Source: Porogramme epimiltina (lineage: Eukaryota; Basidiomycota; Agaricomycetes; Polyporales; Polyporaceae). From it: DNA of 25,782 nt. Location of the stretch: NCBI GenBank assembly GCA_900155495.1, contig FTLJ01000357.1, positions 1-25,782 on the forward strand, given 5' to 3'. The translations under genes were made by a program, and so were the position numbers. This document shows, piece by piece, positions 11,247-21,889 of the stretch (the stretch's first letter is position 1; each line of letters starts with the position of its first letter). The notes beneath the pieces are model-generated. The model made no database searches. It was not told the DNA's origin and saw nothing but the letters and a program-made list of their open reading frames with translations.

Positions 11247-14200
11247 TCATGAGCGCGATCGCGCTCGTTCATGACCTAGCGAAGGAGATTGAGAATCATA
11301 ATCAAGGATCGGCCTGCGATTGCTCATGGAGCTGGCTAGCTGCCGCTGCCAGTCGTCCAACTCGCTAGAAAGGTGCTCGAAAGCCATGGCATTCTCCGAG
11401 CTTGACGTGCTGGTGCGTCGCTCCGAGACGGAGAAACCGGAGACTGGACGGCCGTGGCCGAAGGCGGGCTGGTCGACGGCCAGGAGGAGCTCGATTTTGT
11501 GCGATAGCTGCTCATTGTCACGCTTGAGCTGCGTGTTCTCCGCATTTAGCTGCTCGAGGAACGACTCGTCGTGCCCACCGCGAGTAATGGCGAGCGAACC
11601 CTGGAGGCGTTCCACGTCTTGCTCCAGCTCTTCGATGCGTGAGAGCCGTTCGTCGGAGTCCCGTTGTGACGAGATGAGGTTGTCCCGCATGTGCTCGAGG
11701 TCTTGTTCGAGGGAGTCGATCCGCGAACGAAGCTCCTTGTTGTCCGCATTGAGGCGGCGGACTTGACCCTGGGCGTCCTGGAGTTGGTTGCGGAGGAACT
11801 CGTTACCCTCGTCCGATGATGGAGTGCCCCGGCCGTTCAGCCCGCGCAACCGCATGCTAGGCGAACCACGGTCGATCTCGGCCTGCATGCTCGAGTTGAG
11901 GGTTTTTTGCTTTGTGAGCTCGTCCTTCATCTTCCGCATGGTCTTTTCAGTCGCCCTATAAACCGGTCAGGTCTTGGCTAAAGTGGTCAACAAGGGTGCT
12001 ACTTACTTCACGTAGTGCACCGCGAGCTGATAGTCCTCTTCGAGCTGCTGGAGACGAGCCTTGTACGAGCCTTCCGTCTCCTCCAGTTGCGCTCTTAGCT
12101 CAACCACGAGGGCATCCGAACCAGTATCGACACCGTTACGACGAGACGGACTCTGCGCTGTGCGGAAGTGCTCGAGCTGCGCGGAGAGGGACTCCACCTG
12201 CTCGTCTGCGTCCTGCTTCTGCTTGAGCAGCGTCTCCAACTCGCGCTCGGCGATCTCGTGCGCGCGCGTCCGCTCTGTCAGCCGGTCCTCAAGCTCCTGC
12301 ATGCGTGCCGCGGTGACGTCATCGGCCCGAAGCGGGTTTCCATGTTCGTCCTCGACGACGACCCCGTTCGCGGCGAGGTACGAGCGCATCGCGTCAAGGC
12401 GCATTGCAGCCGCGGCCGTCTCCCTCGCCTTGCCCTGGAGCTCAGCCTCCTTCGCCGCGAGCTCCTTACGGTAGCGGCCGCTGTCGGCGAGCGCAATCGA
12501 GTACTGTGTGCGGAAGCCGACAACCTGGGACCGAAGGGAGAGTGTCTCGGTCTCCGCCTCGCGGAGCCTGTTGCGCTCCCTAGAGAGCTCCTCCTGTGCG
12601 TCGTCCGCGCGGCGTGCAGAGTCCCGGAGCATGTCCCGGAGAGATGCGACCTCGTTCTGGAGCGCGCTGATCTTCTCCGTGTGGCCGCGCGTATAACGAT
12701 CTTCGTCGCTCTTAAGGTCCTGGTGCAAGTCAAGGAGTTTGCCCAGATCGCCAGTAGTAGCGGCACGGAACGAGTCTGCCTCCTCCCGCGACTTGGCCCA
12801 GGAGTTTTCGACATCGGCGATACGCACGCGGGCAGCGTCAAGCTCCGACGACCGCGCCTCGAGCTCACCGCGGAGCTCTGCAACTTCCGACTCCAACTGG
12901 GTGATTTGCTCCCGGGACTGGCTGTACTGCACGTCGACCTCTTGCGCCCGCATGGTAGCGGCCTGTAACGCGACGCGGATCTGGTCAATGGTACGGACAT
13001 GTTGATCCTGGGCGTGCGAGAGTTCTTCGAGCCGAGCCCGCGCCTTGAGGGAGTCCGCCTCATGTTGCTCGACGAGAGATGTTTGGGTGAGGTGCTTGTC
13101 GGAGAGGTCCCTGAACCTAGTGTTCAGGGACACGTTCTGCTCTCGCATGGACCTCTCAGCCTCCACAATCAGATCATGTGACTGTGCAAGGGAGTCGGCG
13201 CGTTTTGAGGCGTCATCCGCGCGCGCCTCCGCCTGTTCGAGGAGAGTGGTCTGTAGCGACACGGCATCGTTCAGTTCCTGGATCTTGCGATCTCGCTCCG
13301 TCTGGCCCGCGAGCGCGGCCGCGAGCTGTCGTTCGAGGTCCACGGTCCGGTCCCGTTCGATCCTTGCAACGTCGCCATCCGAAGACGATTCCATGGCAGC
13401 CAACTTTGCTCGGTAGAACGCAGCCTCCTGCACGGCGCTGGCCCGAACCCGCTCAGCCTCCTGGACTCGCTCGGACGCTTCTCGGGCACGATCCAGTACG
13501 GTCGCCTACATCAGAAACGTCAGACATCTGATTATATGTGTATTGGGATGTCGAATAGGAGCATACCTGGATCATCGCCTTGAGCTGTTTAAGGTTGATG
13601 ACCATCTCGGTCACTTTGCGGCCGTCGATATCGTCATCGTCTACACGCGAAGAAAGCTCCTCTTCTGTCTCGGCGTAGATGAAGCCGGATCGCTCCGCCT
13701 TGAGCAGCGCAGCCTTCATCCAGGACTCCTTCTTCTTCAGCGTCTCAATCTCCGACTCCCTGTCCTTCAGGTCACGGATGAGATCCGCGGTTAGGTTGCC
13801 GGTGGAACCAGGCTTCGCGAACCCGTTTACGGTCGGGGATGCGGGCTTGTAGAAGGCGTCCGCGGGAGCTTTGGAACGGTCTGCTGGGGACGGACTCCGC
13901 GCGCCGATGCCATTGCGAGCCATTATGACGCTGGCGAGACTAGCCTGTGGTCCAGCGGGATCATAGACTTCCGCGACTTGGGTGGGGGACACCGCGCGAC
14001 CGGCAGGACTCTTCGCACGGCCACCGTCCGGAGAAACGGCACTCTCGCGCATGATGATCGCGTGCTCCACGCCCTCCGGACTGCTTTCGCCGTCGTACTC
14101 CTCGCCTCGCATCTTGCCCTTCCCCTTGTCCGCCTGGGTGACCCCGTTCACACCTCTCTGACGCCCCGTTGGGGACACCGCCCGCCGCGCCTCTTCACTG

Positions 14201-16063
14201 TCCGAAACGAGATCCTGGCTCGGCGATTCATCGCGGGTGCCGCCGTCAGTACTTGGCCGCTGTACCGCTTGAGGCTGCGCGGCGACAGACTTGCGCCCGT
14301 TGGCCGCCTGAGGAGGGGGCTTGTTGGAATCGGGGTACTTAATGTGCTCTAACACACCAAGTGAGCAAAAATAAGTCAGCACTTGCGGGAAACCACTTAC
14401 TCGTGTCAAGAACATGGATAATGGACGGGTCTTCCGGCTTCTGAGGATTAAGGGACTCGCCGCCGAGACCGCCGAGAACAAACACGCGAGACCCCATGGA
14501 TGCCATGGCATGTCCAGAGCGTGGCGTCGGAGCGGGGCCCATCTTCTGGAACATGTACCACCGCTGGTCTGCGTTTCCAGGTCAGGGACATGGACCAAGA
14601 ATTAAGGAACAATACGTACTAGAAACCTTGAAGGCACCGAGGTCGCCGAGGTCCTTCCCGTCGACACCCCTCCCTCCGAACACGTAGATCACGTCATCAA
14701 CCATCGCGGCGGAATGGCCTTCTCGCGGAGATGGAATGAAGCCGATGCAAGTGAGTTCTGTCCAAGTCTTGGTGTTGGTGTCGAATGACCACGTATCGTT
14801 GTAGTGGTACTGGCAGTCCGTTCCACCGAACCTTCCCAGAGAGCTAAACTGGCATGTTCAACGCATGGAAGATAATGAAAGGACATACAGGATGATTTTC
14901 TCCCCAAATGTAACGCAGATGTGGCTTGTTCGCTTCGGAGGGCGGGGAGAGCCTTCGACGGGCTCGACGAGCTCCCAAGTCGCCCTAGTCCTCACTGACG
15001 GACGAGACTTAGTAACCGACGCCCGGCGGGAATAGTGAGGAGAACAGGTGACTCACATGAGTTCAAATCGAATGACCACAGGTCGTTCAGGAACTCCCCG
15101 TCGACCTGTCCACCGAATACATAGAACTTCGAACCCACCATGGTCACGGCATGGCCGTAACGACCGACGGGGGAGGGACCGTACACTGTCACCCGTGTCC
15201 ACTCGCGAGACACTGCATATACGTGTAAGGTACAGGTCGCTTCGAACCCAAAAGGAACACACCGAGGTTAAGCAGGTACAGCCCGTCATCTTGCTTATCG
15301 CCTGGTTTTGACTTTGAGCTGGTCTTGGTGTCTCCCCCCCAGACAATGAGGACGCTCCCAACGAGGGCACTCGCATGACCAACACGGGGCGACGGGACTT
15401 CGCCGCTCGTTTGCAGCAGCGTGGCAGACAGGTCCCTGGTGGAGATGAGGTAGAGATCATTGCGCACCGTCTCCCGTACGAGACCACCAAAGAGGAAGAG
15501 CTCTCCGGACGTGGTGGCGTTGACGGGGAGGGCGTGTCCATACCGAGGGAAAGGCGACGGGGAGGGGGAGGTGGGGGGAGCGACGCCGGGCTTCGGGATA
15601 GTCACGGGTGGGGGAAGCTGGAGACGACGCTGGGACCATGGATAGGCCGGGCGCTGTTGCTGCTGCTGGCTGGCCGGTTGCTGGGCGGGGGCGGGGCTTG
15701 TGCTGTTGGCCGCTTGTGGCGGGCTCTGGCCATTGACAGGTCTTTGTGTTGGCTGGACGATGACCTGCTGTGTGCCATTCACTGCGGGAGAAGGGCTACT
15801 ACGACCGTTGAGGCCGCTGAAGCGGAAGGGGTGAGACTGCTGTCCATAGCGCACTTGGGGGAGCGAGAGAGGCATGGAGGGAGGGAGAAAGAAGCAAGAG
15901 TGACGAACCTGTCGTAGCTGGTCTCCTTTGATAGTTGCCTCTGTGCCTGCTGCTGGCTTGCAGGCTGCTGTTGAACCTGGGCGAGAGCGGCGCTCGCAGG
16001 TGATGCAGCAACAACAGAAGTGCTGGCTTGTTGATTATGCTTCTTCCTCGTGAAGAAGGACAT
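11247..16063 (-). CDS. Tea1/Kel1-like kelch and coiled-coil cell-end protein
   Basis: There are nine exons in transcript order: 16063-15909, about 15816-15263, 15212-15057, 14994-14889, 14831-14620, 14568-14401, 14348-13567, 13505-12007 and 11955-11247, giving about 1446 residues. Residues about 110-450 hold six kelch motifs: [11 protein letters not shown]...[14 protein letters not shown]...[13 protein letters not shown]...VFGGQ, RTSHICV...[14 protein letters not shown]...VFGGR and PTPRSGHAM...LGGL. These predict a beta-propeller. After KHIKYP comes a Ser/Pro-rich linker. From about 620 to 1410 follows a nearly continuous heptad-rich coiled coil. This is the architecture of fission yeast Tea1 and budding yeast Kel1, cortical landmarks carried on microtubule tips that direct polarised growth. 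The N terminus is Gln/Pro-rich. The exon 1-2 junction is the weak point. CAG|GTTCGT to TTCAG (a 92-nt intron) fits the frame, but a TTC|GTCACT donor with an acceptor near 15840 also would. Confidence 0.92.
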
Positions 16064-17142
16064 TCTTCTGCTGCGACCTCCGAAAAGGGACTGTATGGCT
16101 GCAGAATGAAAGGCGGAGGGGGAGAGGGGAGTAAAGAGGATGAAGAGGCTCGAGCACTGCAGGCCCGCCTGGAGGTGGAACGAAAGCGGCAAAGGACTCG
16201 GGCGACTCGCAGCGTTCCTGGTTCCCGCACAGGCCACGGTCCGAGACGCTCGTCCAAGCCCTCTCCTCACAACGCGTCTGGCAACCGCCCCCGCTGATAG
16301 CCGTCCCCCATCCACCGTCTGATATTCACAAAATAAGTCTCTCCTGCTCCAGCTCGCCCCCATCCACAGCACACTCCGCCTTCGCCTCCACCTCCACCCA
16401 GCCCGCACGACCGCCCGCCTTCCCAGCACATGTCCTGCTGGCACACGCCCTCAATCCCCGCCTCCGTTTACCTCAGCACACGGCGCCCCGAGGGCTCAGG
16501 TCCTCCATCAGGATGCACCTTCAACGATAGATGCCCATCAGCCAGTTAATCATCCTGCCCAGCTCATGGCCCGGGGTTTCCGCGCGCCAACCCCCACCCC
16601 CGTTTATTTTACTCTTACGTCGTCATAAGCGAATGCTCGTCATCCAATATGTGATCGTGTCCGATCGGCGCAGCCCATAAACCGGAGCCATGGATAGGGC
16701 TAATATCTTGCAAGTCTATTCCGGGGCACCGTATCCCACATACACTCGCATTCCAGCACTCGCTGCCTACCGACGAAGCTGACCGAAACGGCCGGTTTCC
16801 ACTTCAACCGTCATGGTTCGCTATCCGAATCAGGCATTCAGCAGGCGTCATGTTGCGCAATGCACGTTCAATAAAGTTCCCAGACGCCCCAGGGTCATGT
16901 GGCTATTCCTTTGCGGCTCATGAGAAGAGCGACGCTGAAAAGTACAAGCCGGAACCCCAAAGTTCTCACCAAACCGGTCCTCTTTAGCTCTGGGTCGAAA
17001 GTTAAGGCTGTGCTCAACGCCGACATCACGAAGAGACATGGCTATACAAACCAGTCCTCCGGGCGAGAGGCTTGAGTTCCAGGGGAGCCCACTTCAAACG
17101 GCCACGAAGCGTTTGACATTGCAGCTGAGACCAGCACCCAAG
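16064..17142. other. Upstream region of the Tea1-like gene, no gene seen
   Basis: The part next to the start codon (16064-16450) is rich in purines on the plus strand, so pyrimidine-rich in the transcript direction, as expected for a 5' UTR and promoter. A CCAAT box lies at 16644-16648. Short open frames on both strands here show no recognisable protein character. The right end must include the 3' UTR of the zinc-finger gene. Confidence 0.45.
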
Positions 17143-17503
17143 TCATTCATTCCAAGTAATGATGTTCTCCTGGCTGTCTGAGTCGTGATCTCGTTTCCGG
17201 TGACCCATGACCCGATCCTTGGACGGGAACAACCGATAACAGTTTGCCATAGCGCATATGTAGATAGGGGTCCTGGTACGGCCAAGTTCAGTCATGACAG
17301 GCAATTTTAGCGTGCTGGCAGGCTCACTTACTCGGTAGGATTAGTTACTCGAGCCATGCTTGCATCTACCTGCTCGGGGGTGGTAGTGACTACGTCTAAA
17401 GGTGAGTGTACGTTGCGCGTAACATAGAAACAGGCATACCGTCCTGTAGTGCTGGCGTAGAGGGAAGCACAGTGGGCAGCTTGGGGTGTTGCCATTGAGC
17501 CAT
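17143..17503 (-). CDS. Small C2H2 zinc-finger protein (85 aa)
   Basis: There are three short exons in transcript order: 17503-17440, 17395-17332 and 17272-17143. The introns are 44 and 59 nt (GTATGC and GTAAGT donors). The start is ACCATGGCT, a strong context, with an in-frame TAG 39 bases upstream. The frame closes at 85 residues. The C-terminal half has one clear C2H2 finger, Cys49-x4-Cys54-x12-His67-x4-His72, in the segment ICAMANCYRLFPSKDRVM followed by GHRKRDH. The tail ends ENIITWNE. The first 43 residues are Pro/Thr-rich and featureless. A single finger suggests nucleic-acid or protein binding, but the target is unknown. The model rests on consistent splice phases and the intact finger. 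I do not recognise a named gene. It lies alone between the Tea1-like and Kre9-like genes on the same strand. Confidence 0.7.
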
Positions 17504-18611
17504 GGTCACGGTGGCCAGGAGGTTGCAATTGTCCAGCGACTACAGTAGCGGCTTGTTGGTCAATAACGCGTTGTATTTACCTCCTCAGGCGTCAGTCAAC
17601 AACGTACATCAGCTTGACACGTGAACAGGACCCAAATATGACCACACATACGAATCACCTTAAGATCTCGCGAAATGTCTTTTCGTTCGCTATATATCTG
17701 GGTCGTGTAAGACTCTGCGCCCAGACCCTCTGCAACTTGCGGCTCCGTCGTACCTCGTTGTGCGCGTCCGTGGTAGCATGGTCGAACGCAGATGGCTACA
17801 CGATCCCCCCACACCGCAAAGGCCGCGAAGCTCACCCCGAACAAGATGCGTTCGCGCATCTTTACTCGTGAGCGGGCTAAGGTCTGAGCGTTCCAGTCTC
17901 ACTCGCTCGGCTCTAGCAGGGCCCGTGTCGGTGACGACCCCTCGACGCACCAGAAATCGCGCCTACCCCCCGAGACCATAATGGTCCAAGACGGGGCGAC
18001 AACTGGCTTGAAAGCGTCGCTGAGGCTGGGCCGCTGGTCCAGTCTTCCAACACTCGTCCGCTATCGCGCCGCTGCGTGCACCCACCTTCGTGTGTTGTGC
18101 TGCGCGCCCAGCTGCCCCGCGGCGACCAGTGCGCCCGTTGGCTGGATGATGGGTGACCCCATCGGATCTCGCGAGTAGCCGCCGCTAAAGCGTGTTGTCT
18201 GAACCCTGTCGATGGCGTACGAAGCGGGCGAGTTGGGAGGCTGCCAGCGTGTCCTTGAGTGCACTTCGCGGCTCGCGTACGGCATTCGTGCCATGCGAAA
18301 CTCGATTCAGACTACTCTTGCGCTGTGGGCCCCACGCAATTTTTTCCATTTTTGCTCTTCGCGAGCACCTAGTCTACCGAACTTGAAGTCTCATGTTAGG
18401 TACGCCAAACGCTTGCATTTGACATGGTGTTTCAGCTGAACAGCCTTCCCTTAGGTAGTCGTGCTCAACCTTTACGTGTAGCATGTCTCGTTCCGTTCCC
18501 AATACCATGTCATGCAATTCTTAAGAGTGACACTCGCAGAAGTCAACCGGTATGGTGTGCGAAAGGCAAATCGATGACAAGATGACATTCAAGGACGACT
18601 CTTTGGACAGG
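17504..18611. other. Intergenic region upstream of the zinc-finger gene
   Basis: This 1.1-kb stretch holds the presumed promoter of the zinc-finger gene and the 3' end of the Kre9-like gene. On the minus strand, 18294-18100 is open and followed by an AAG|GTGGGT donor-like site. About 60 bases on, a TCAG acceptor leads into a second open block to about 17905. No domain is recognisable in either block, and an alternative frame is also open there, so I do not call a gene. Confidence 0.4.
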
Positions 18612-19590
18612 TCAATCAACGATAGTGAACATCGGGCTCCGGTTCCCCGAATCCCCAAACACTGCGGTCAGAAACATCACTGATCAGCACCGCCGTTGCA
18701 GAGAGACTCCATGTCACTCACAAACAACGATATAGTTGTTCGACGGGCTGACGTGGGGGACCTTGAATTGAACGGAACCCTGCGTCAGGCTGAACCCGTC
18801 CGCGAGTGGGTGGTCTACCGCACAGTCAGCATCCGCGGTCTGTCGGCCCGAAGAACGTGTAGCACGCACCGAAGTCCAAATGCTCGTTGGTGTCGTCCCC
18901 GTCTTCGAGGTGCCCTAGCACAAGCCGCCCCGTGGGGCTCGTGACCCGCTTCGGTGGGTGGGCAGCGTCCCTGTCAACGCCAGCGCGTCACCCGTCAGCC
19001 TCGCGTCCTTCACCTCCCGAGCAGCAGCCCCGAACGTCCGTCCCCCAGCCTTCGCGGCCACGCGCAGCCCGCCACCCGGCGCCCGCGTCGACGTCCCCCA
19101 TCGCACATCCCACGCGAAGCAGCGGCGCCCTCCCACGGCGCGCCGCTTCTGATATCTCGCCCCGCAGCGCGAAGCCTCTTTCTCTCTCTGCGTATCTGCC
19201 GACCCCCGCGCGCGCGAGCGAAGTGCACACTCACCATCGCGCCGTGACCGTCTCGCCAACCTTCCAGACCGTCGCCGCGTCCGGCGCGGTGATGGGCGGG
19301 CTCCACACGTCGCGCGCGCGCAGCGCCGTCGCCGCCTTCCCGTCCGTCTCGCGCTTCGACGACTCGGCGTCGACGGGTCCGCACGCGCCCTCGGTCTCGT
19401 TGCGGAAGTTGAAGACGCCCCCGCAGCCCGTGCCCGTGGCGTTCTGCGCGGAGGCGTCCCGCGGGGCGGCTCCTGCGGCTGCGGTGGCGAGGCTGAACAC
19501 GGGCGGCATGTAGAACGCGCTCGCGCCGCTGGCGCCCAGGATGGCTGCGGAGAGGAAGGCGAGGAGGAGCGACGAGCGGCGAGACTGCAT
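18612..19590 (-). CDS. Secreted Kre9/Knh1-domain cell-wall-type protein
   Basis: There are four exons in transcript order: 19590-19235, 18970-18870, 18814-18722 and 18661-18612. They give 199 residues; the introns are 264, 55 and 60 nt. Residues 1-25 form a signal peptide (MQSRRSSLLLAFLSAAILGA start). Residues about 95-197 match the Kre9/Knh1 N-terminal Ig-like domain, also called the Ser/Thr-rich GPI-anchored family. Landmarks are VWSPPITAPDAATVWKVGE, RLVLGHLEDG, LDFDHPLADGFSLTQGSV, SNNYIVVLFGDSGN and the final SPMFTIVD. Family members act in the wall or secretory pathway, and yeast Kre9/Knh1 support beta-1,6-glucan. This one stops right after the domain and has no Ser/Thr-rich tail or GPI signal, so it should be a small soluble secreted protein. 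The long first intron is unusual, but the protein aligns across it without a gap. Confidence 0.85.
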
Positions 19591-20147
19591 AGCGTGTGAA
19601 ACGACGAGGGTGAAGGCGGGGTGTAGACTGTGCGGAGACGGGGAAGAGGGATACCAGCAATTGTGGCTGGCGGTGGAGGCAAGGAGGCGGGCGGGGCGGG
19701 AGGCGGACTACCGGGGGCGGCTGGCACACACACCGTACCGCACGCGCCGTGGAGGTGGTTGAAGTTGGAGTACTCAGGGGGTGGCTGACAGCGATCGGGG
19801 TGACGCTCGATCGAGGTTGTCGATCATGCACGCAACGCCCACACCCTATTCCGCGCATTCAATGTATTCCGTATAACCCCGAAGGGAGAGATCGTAAATA
19901 GGTACAAGTACACGAGCGTGACTGACGAAGCGACCAAAATGCCGGCTAGGAGGATACAAGTACACGCCGAGAAGAAATGAGTGTGAAGGTAAAAAGTCAA
20001 TAAGTTAAAATCAAGAGAATTAACGAGCGTGGAGATGCAAAGAAAACTCTAAAGGTCCCAGTATCCTAGCTGGGTAAAGGTGAAAAGAAGGTTAAAAGAG
20101 GCGCGACCTGGCGTGATGCTGCACTGGGCAGGACGTAATGAGCGTGG
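19591..20147. other. Region upstream of the Kre9-like gene
   Basis: These 557 bp hold the promoter of the Kre9-like gene and the 3' UTR of the kelch-only gene. The right part (about 19870-20100) is A-rich on the plus strand. It contains a 12-bp direct repeat, TACAAGTACACG, at 19903-19914 and 19955-19966. A long minus-strand open frame across 19010-19858 is a wrong-frame shadow of the Kre9-like exon. Confidence 0.45.
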
Positions 20148-21889
20148 TTAACGAACCAACGCCTGGTTCCGTGGTGCCGAGAACTTGGTCGTAGGGTACT
20201 TGATGTTATCTGACAGATTGTGAGCGTCGAAACACATAGGACGAGGCGAGGATGCAGGGCATACTTGTTTCCAGAATGTGCATGAAGTTGGAGTCCTTCC
20301 CGGTGCCGTCAAGGTTGTCCTCCGAGACACCGCCGAGAATGTAAACCTTCGAGCCGACCGCGGCCATGCCGTGTCCGGAGCGTGGGGACGGTGCGGGACC
20401 CATCTTCTGGAACATGAACCATCGCTGAGTCGAGATCTTGAACGCGGCAAGCGAGCCCATATTCGCGCCGTCCACACCACGTCCACCGAAGACATACATG
20501 ATGTCGTCGACGAGAGCGGCAGCGTGGCTTTCGCGAGGAGACGGGATGTATCCTATGCACGCAAGCTCGGACCAGCTCTTCGTCGCCGGGTCAAACGTCC
20601 ACGTGTCGTTGTAGTGATAATATCCATCTGTGCCGCCGAACCTGCAGAGAAGTGATGGCGGATTGTGAGCGGCGGTCGGTTGTGAAGCAACTGAGCAGCG
20701 AGATTTACATGATAAGCTGACCCTTGTGAGCAACGCAGACATGCCCTGAACGTCTATGCGGCTTCTGGGGGGTCTTCGAGGAGGACTTGCTTGGCAGTTC
20801 GATGTGCTCCCAACACGGCTTAGAAACAACTGTGGATAATTGGGATGAGAACGGACTGGAGCTTTGTGAGGTACGATCTCAGACTTACGAGAACTGAGAT
20901 CAAAACACCATAGATCGTCGAAATAATGGCCATATGCCTCTCCACCGAAAATATAGATCTTCGGGCCGATCATCACAAGCGAATGCCCAGTTCGACCTGC
21001 AGGTGATGGCCCGTCGACCGTAATGCGCGTCCATTCCCGAGAAGCTGAAAGGTACTGGTGAGCCGTGAAGATAACTTGAGTCGAGGGCACGGACATACCG
21101 AGGTTAAGAAAATATAGTCCGTTGTCGTACTTGGCGGTAGCCTTGAGCTGGTTGGACGACGCCGACGTGATATCCCCGCCCCAAACAACAACCACGCTCC
21201 CCGCAAACGCGCTCTTGTGGCCAAACCGCGGTGGGGGAATGTCTCCGATCGTGTACAAACGCGTGACGGACTGGTCGTTAACGGAAATGGTGTACGCATC
21301 GTTCTTCGCTCGATCGCTGGAAAGCCCTCCGAAGAGGTTTAGACCAGCTTTGGACGAGCCCGATGCTGAGAGTGAAAAATCGCTGCGCGGGAATATGGAG
21401 GGTTGGGAAGAGGTATAACGGGATGCGTTGTCTGCCGCGAGAAGCTTGCGCCGATACCAAGGATATATTGGCTCAGTTTCCCGAGGAGCCGGCTTGCGAG
21501 GCTCGAACTTAGGTATCGGCAACGGCTTCTCTTCACGCTTCGGAACAGGCTTTACAGGCCGTGGAGGGGGAGGAGCAATTGTGAAGCGGTCCTTTGGAGG
21601 GGGCGTAGGAGCGTCGATGAGGAGGACATCGATGTCCGCGGAGTAGGTGAGCTCCTTGCGCTCTTTGATATCGACCAGCGTCCTACAAGGCAAGAAACAA
21701 TGAGAAACTGATAGCTGTTCGAGGGCAGAGGACGTACCTATCACTTTGCTTGGAGTCGCCCCGCGACAAGTTTACCTTCTTGATGAGCGTGAAGTCCGAG
21801 TAACTCCTCTTCGAGATGATAGATCCCTTGGAGGAGCTCTTGTTGGAGAACTTTCGGATGAGGGGTGGTGGGGTGGTACACAACAGCAT
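20148..21889 (-). CDS. Kelch-only paralogue of the Tea1-like protein
   Basis: There are six exons in transcript order: 21889-21738, 21682-21099, 21044-20889, 20829-20709, 20641-20265 and 20209-20148, giving 483 residues. After a basic/Pro-rich N terminus (PPPRPVKPVPKREEKPLPIP) and IYPWYRRKLL come six kelch motifs. Examples are PPRFGHKSA...VWGGD, PAGRTGHSL...IFGGEA, RRSGHVCVA...MFGGTD, PSPRESHAA...VFGGRG and PSPRSGHGM...ILGG. It aligns with the Tea1-like neighbour throughout the propeller. Four introns sit at the same codon and phase (before SREW, after the FDL-S block, inside FGGTD, before IKYP). It lacks the neighbour's intron before QRW. It stops 19 residues after IKYP, so there is no coiled coil. 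It probably binds a partner through the propeller, perhaps modulating the Tea1-like protein. The start ATG is plausible but unverified, because the N termini differ. Confidence 0.88.

Noticed and set aside
12168..12968. 266-codon plus-strand open frame rich in Leu/Arg
   Set aside because: It is antisense to the long coiled-coil exon of the Tea1-like gene. Codon bias of heptad repeats commonly opens the opposite strand.
19010..19858. 282-codon minus-strand open frame
   Set aside because: It covers the Kre9-like first exon and intron in a different frame. The correct frame has the signal peptide and conserved domain.
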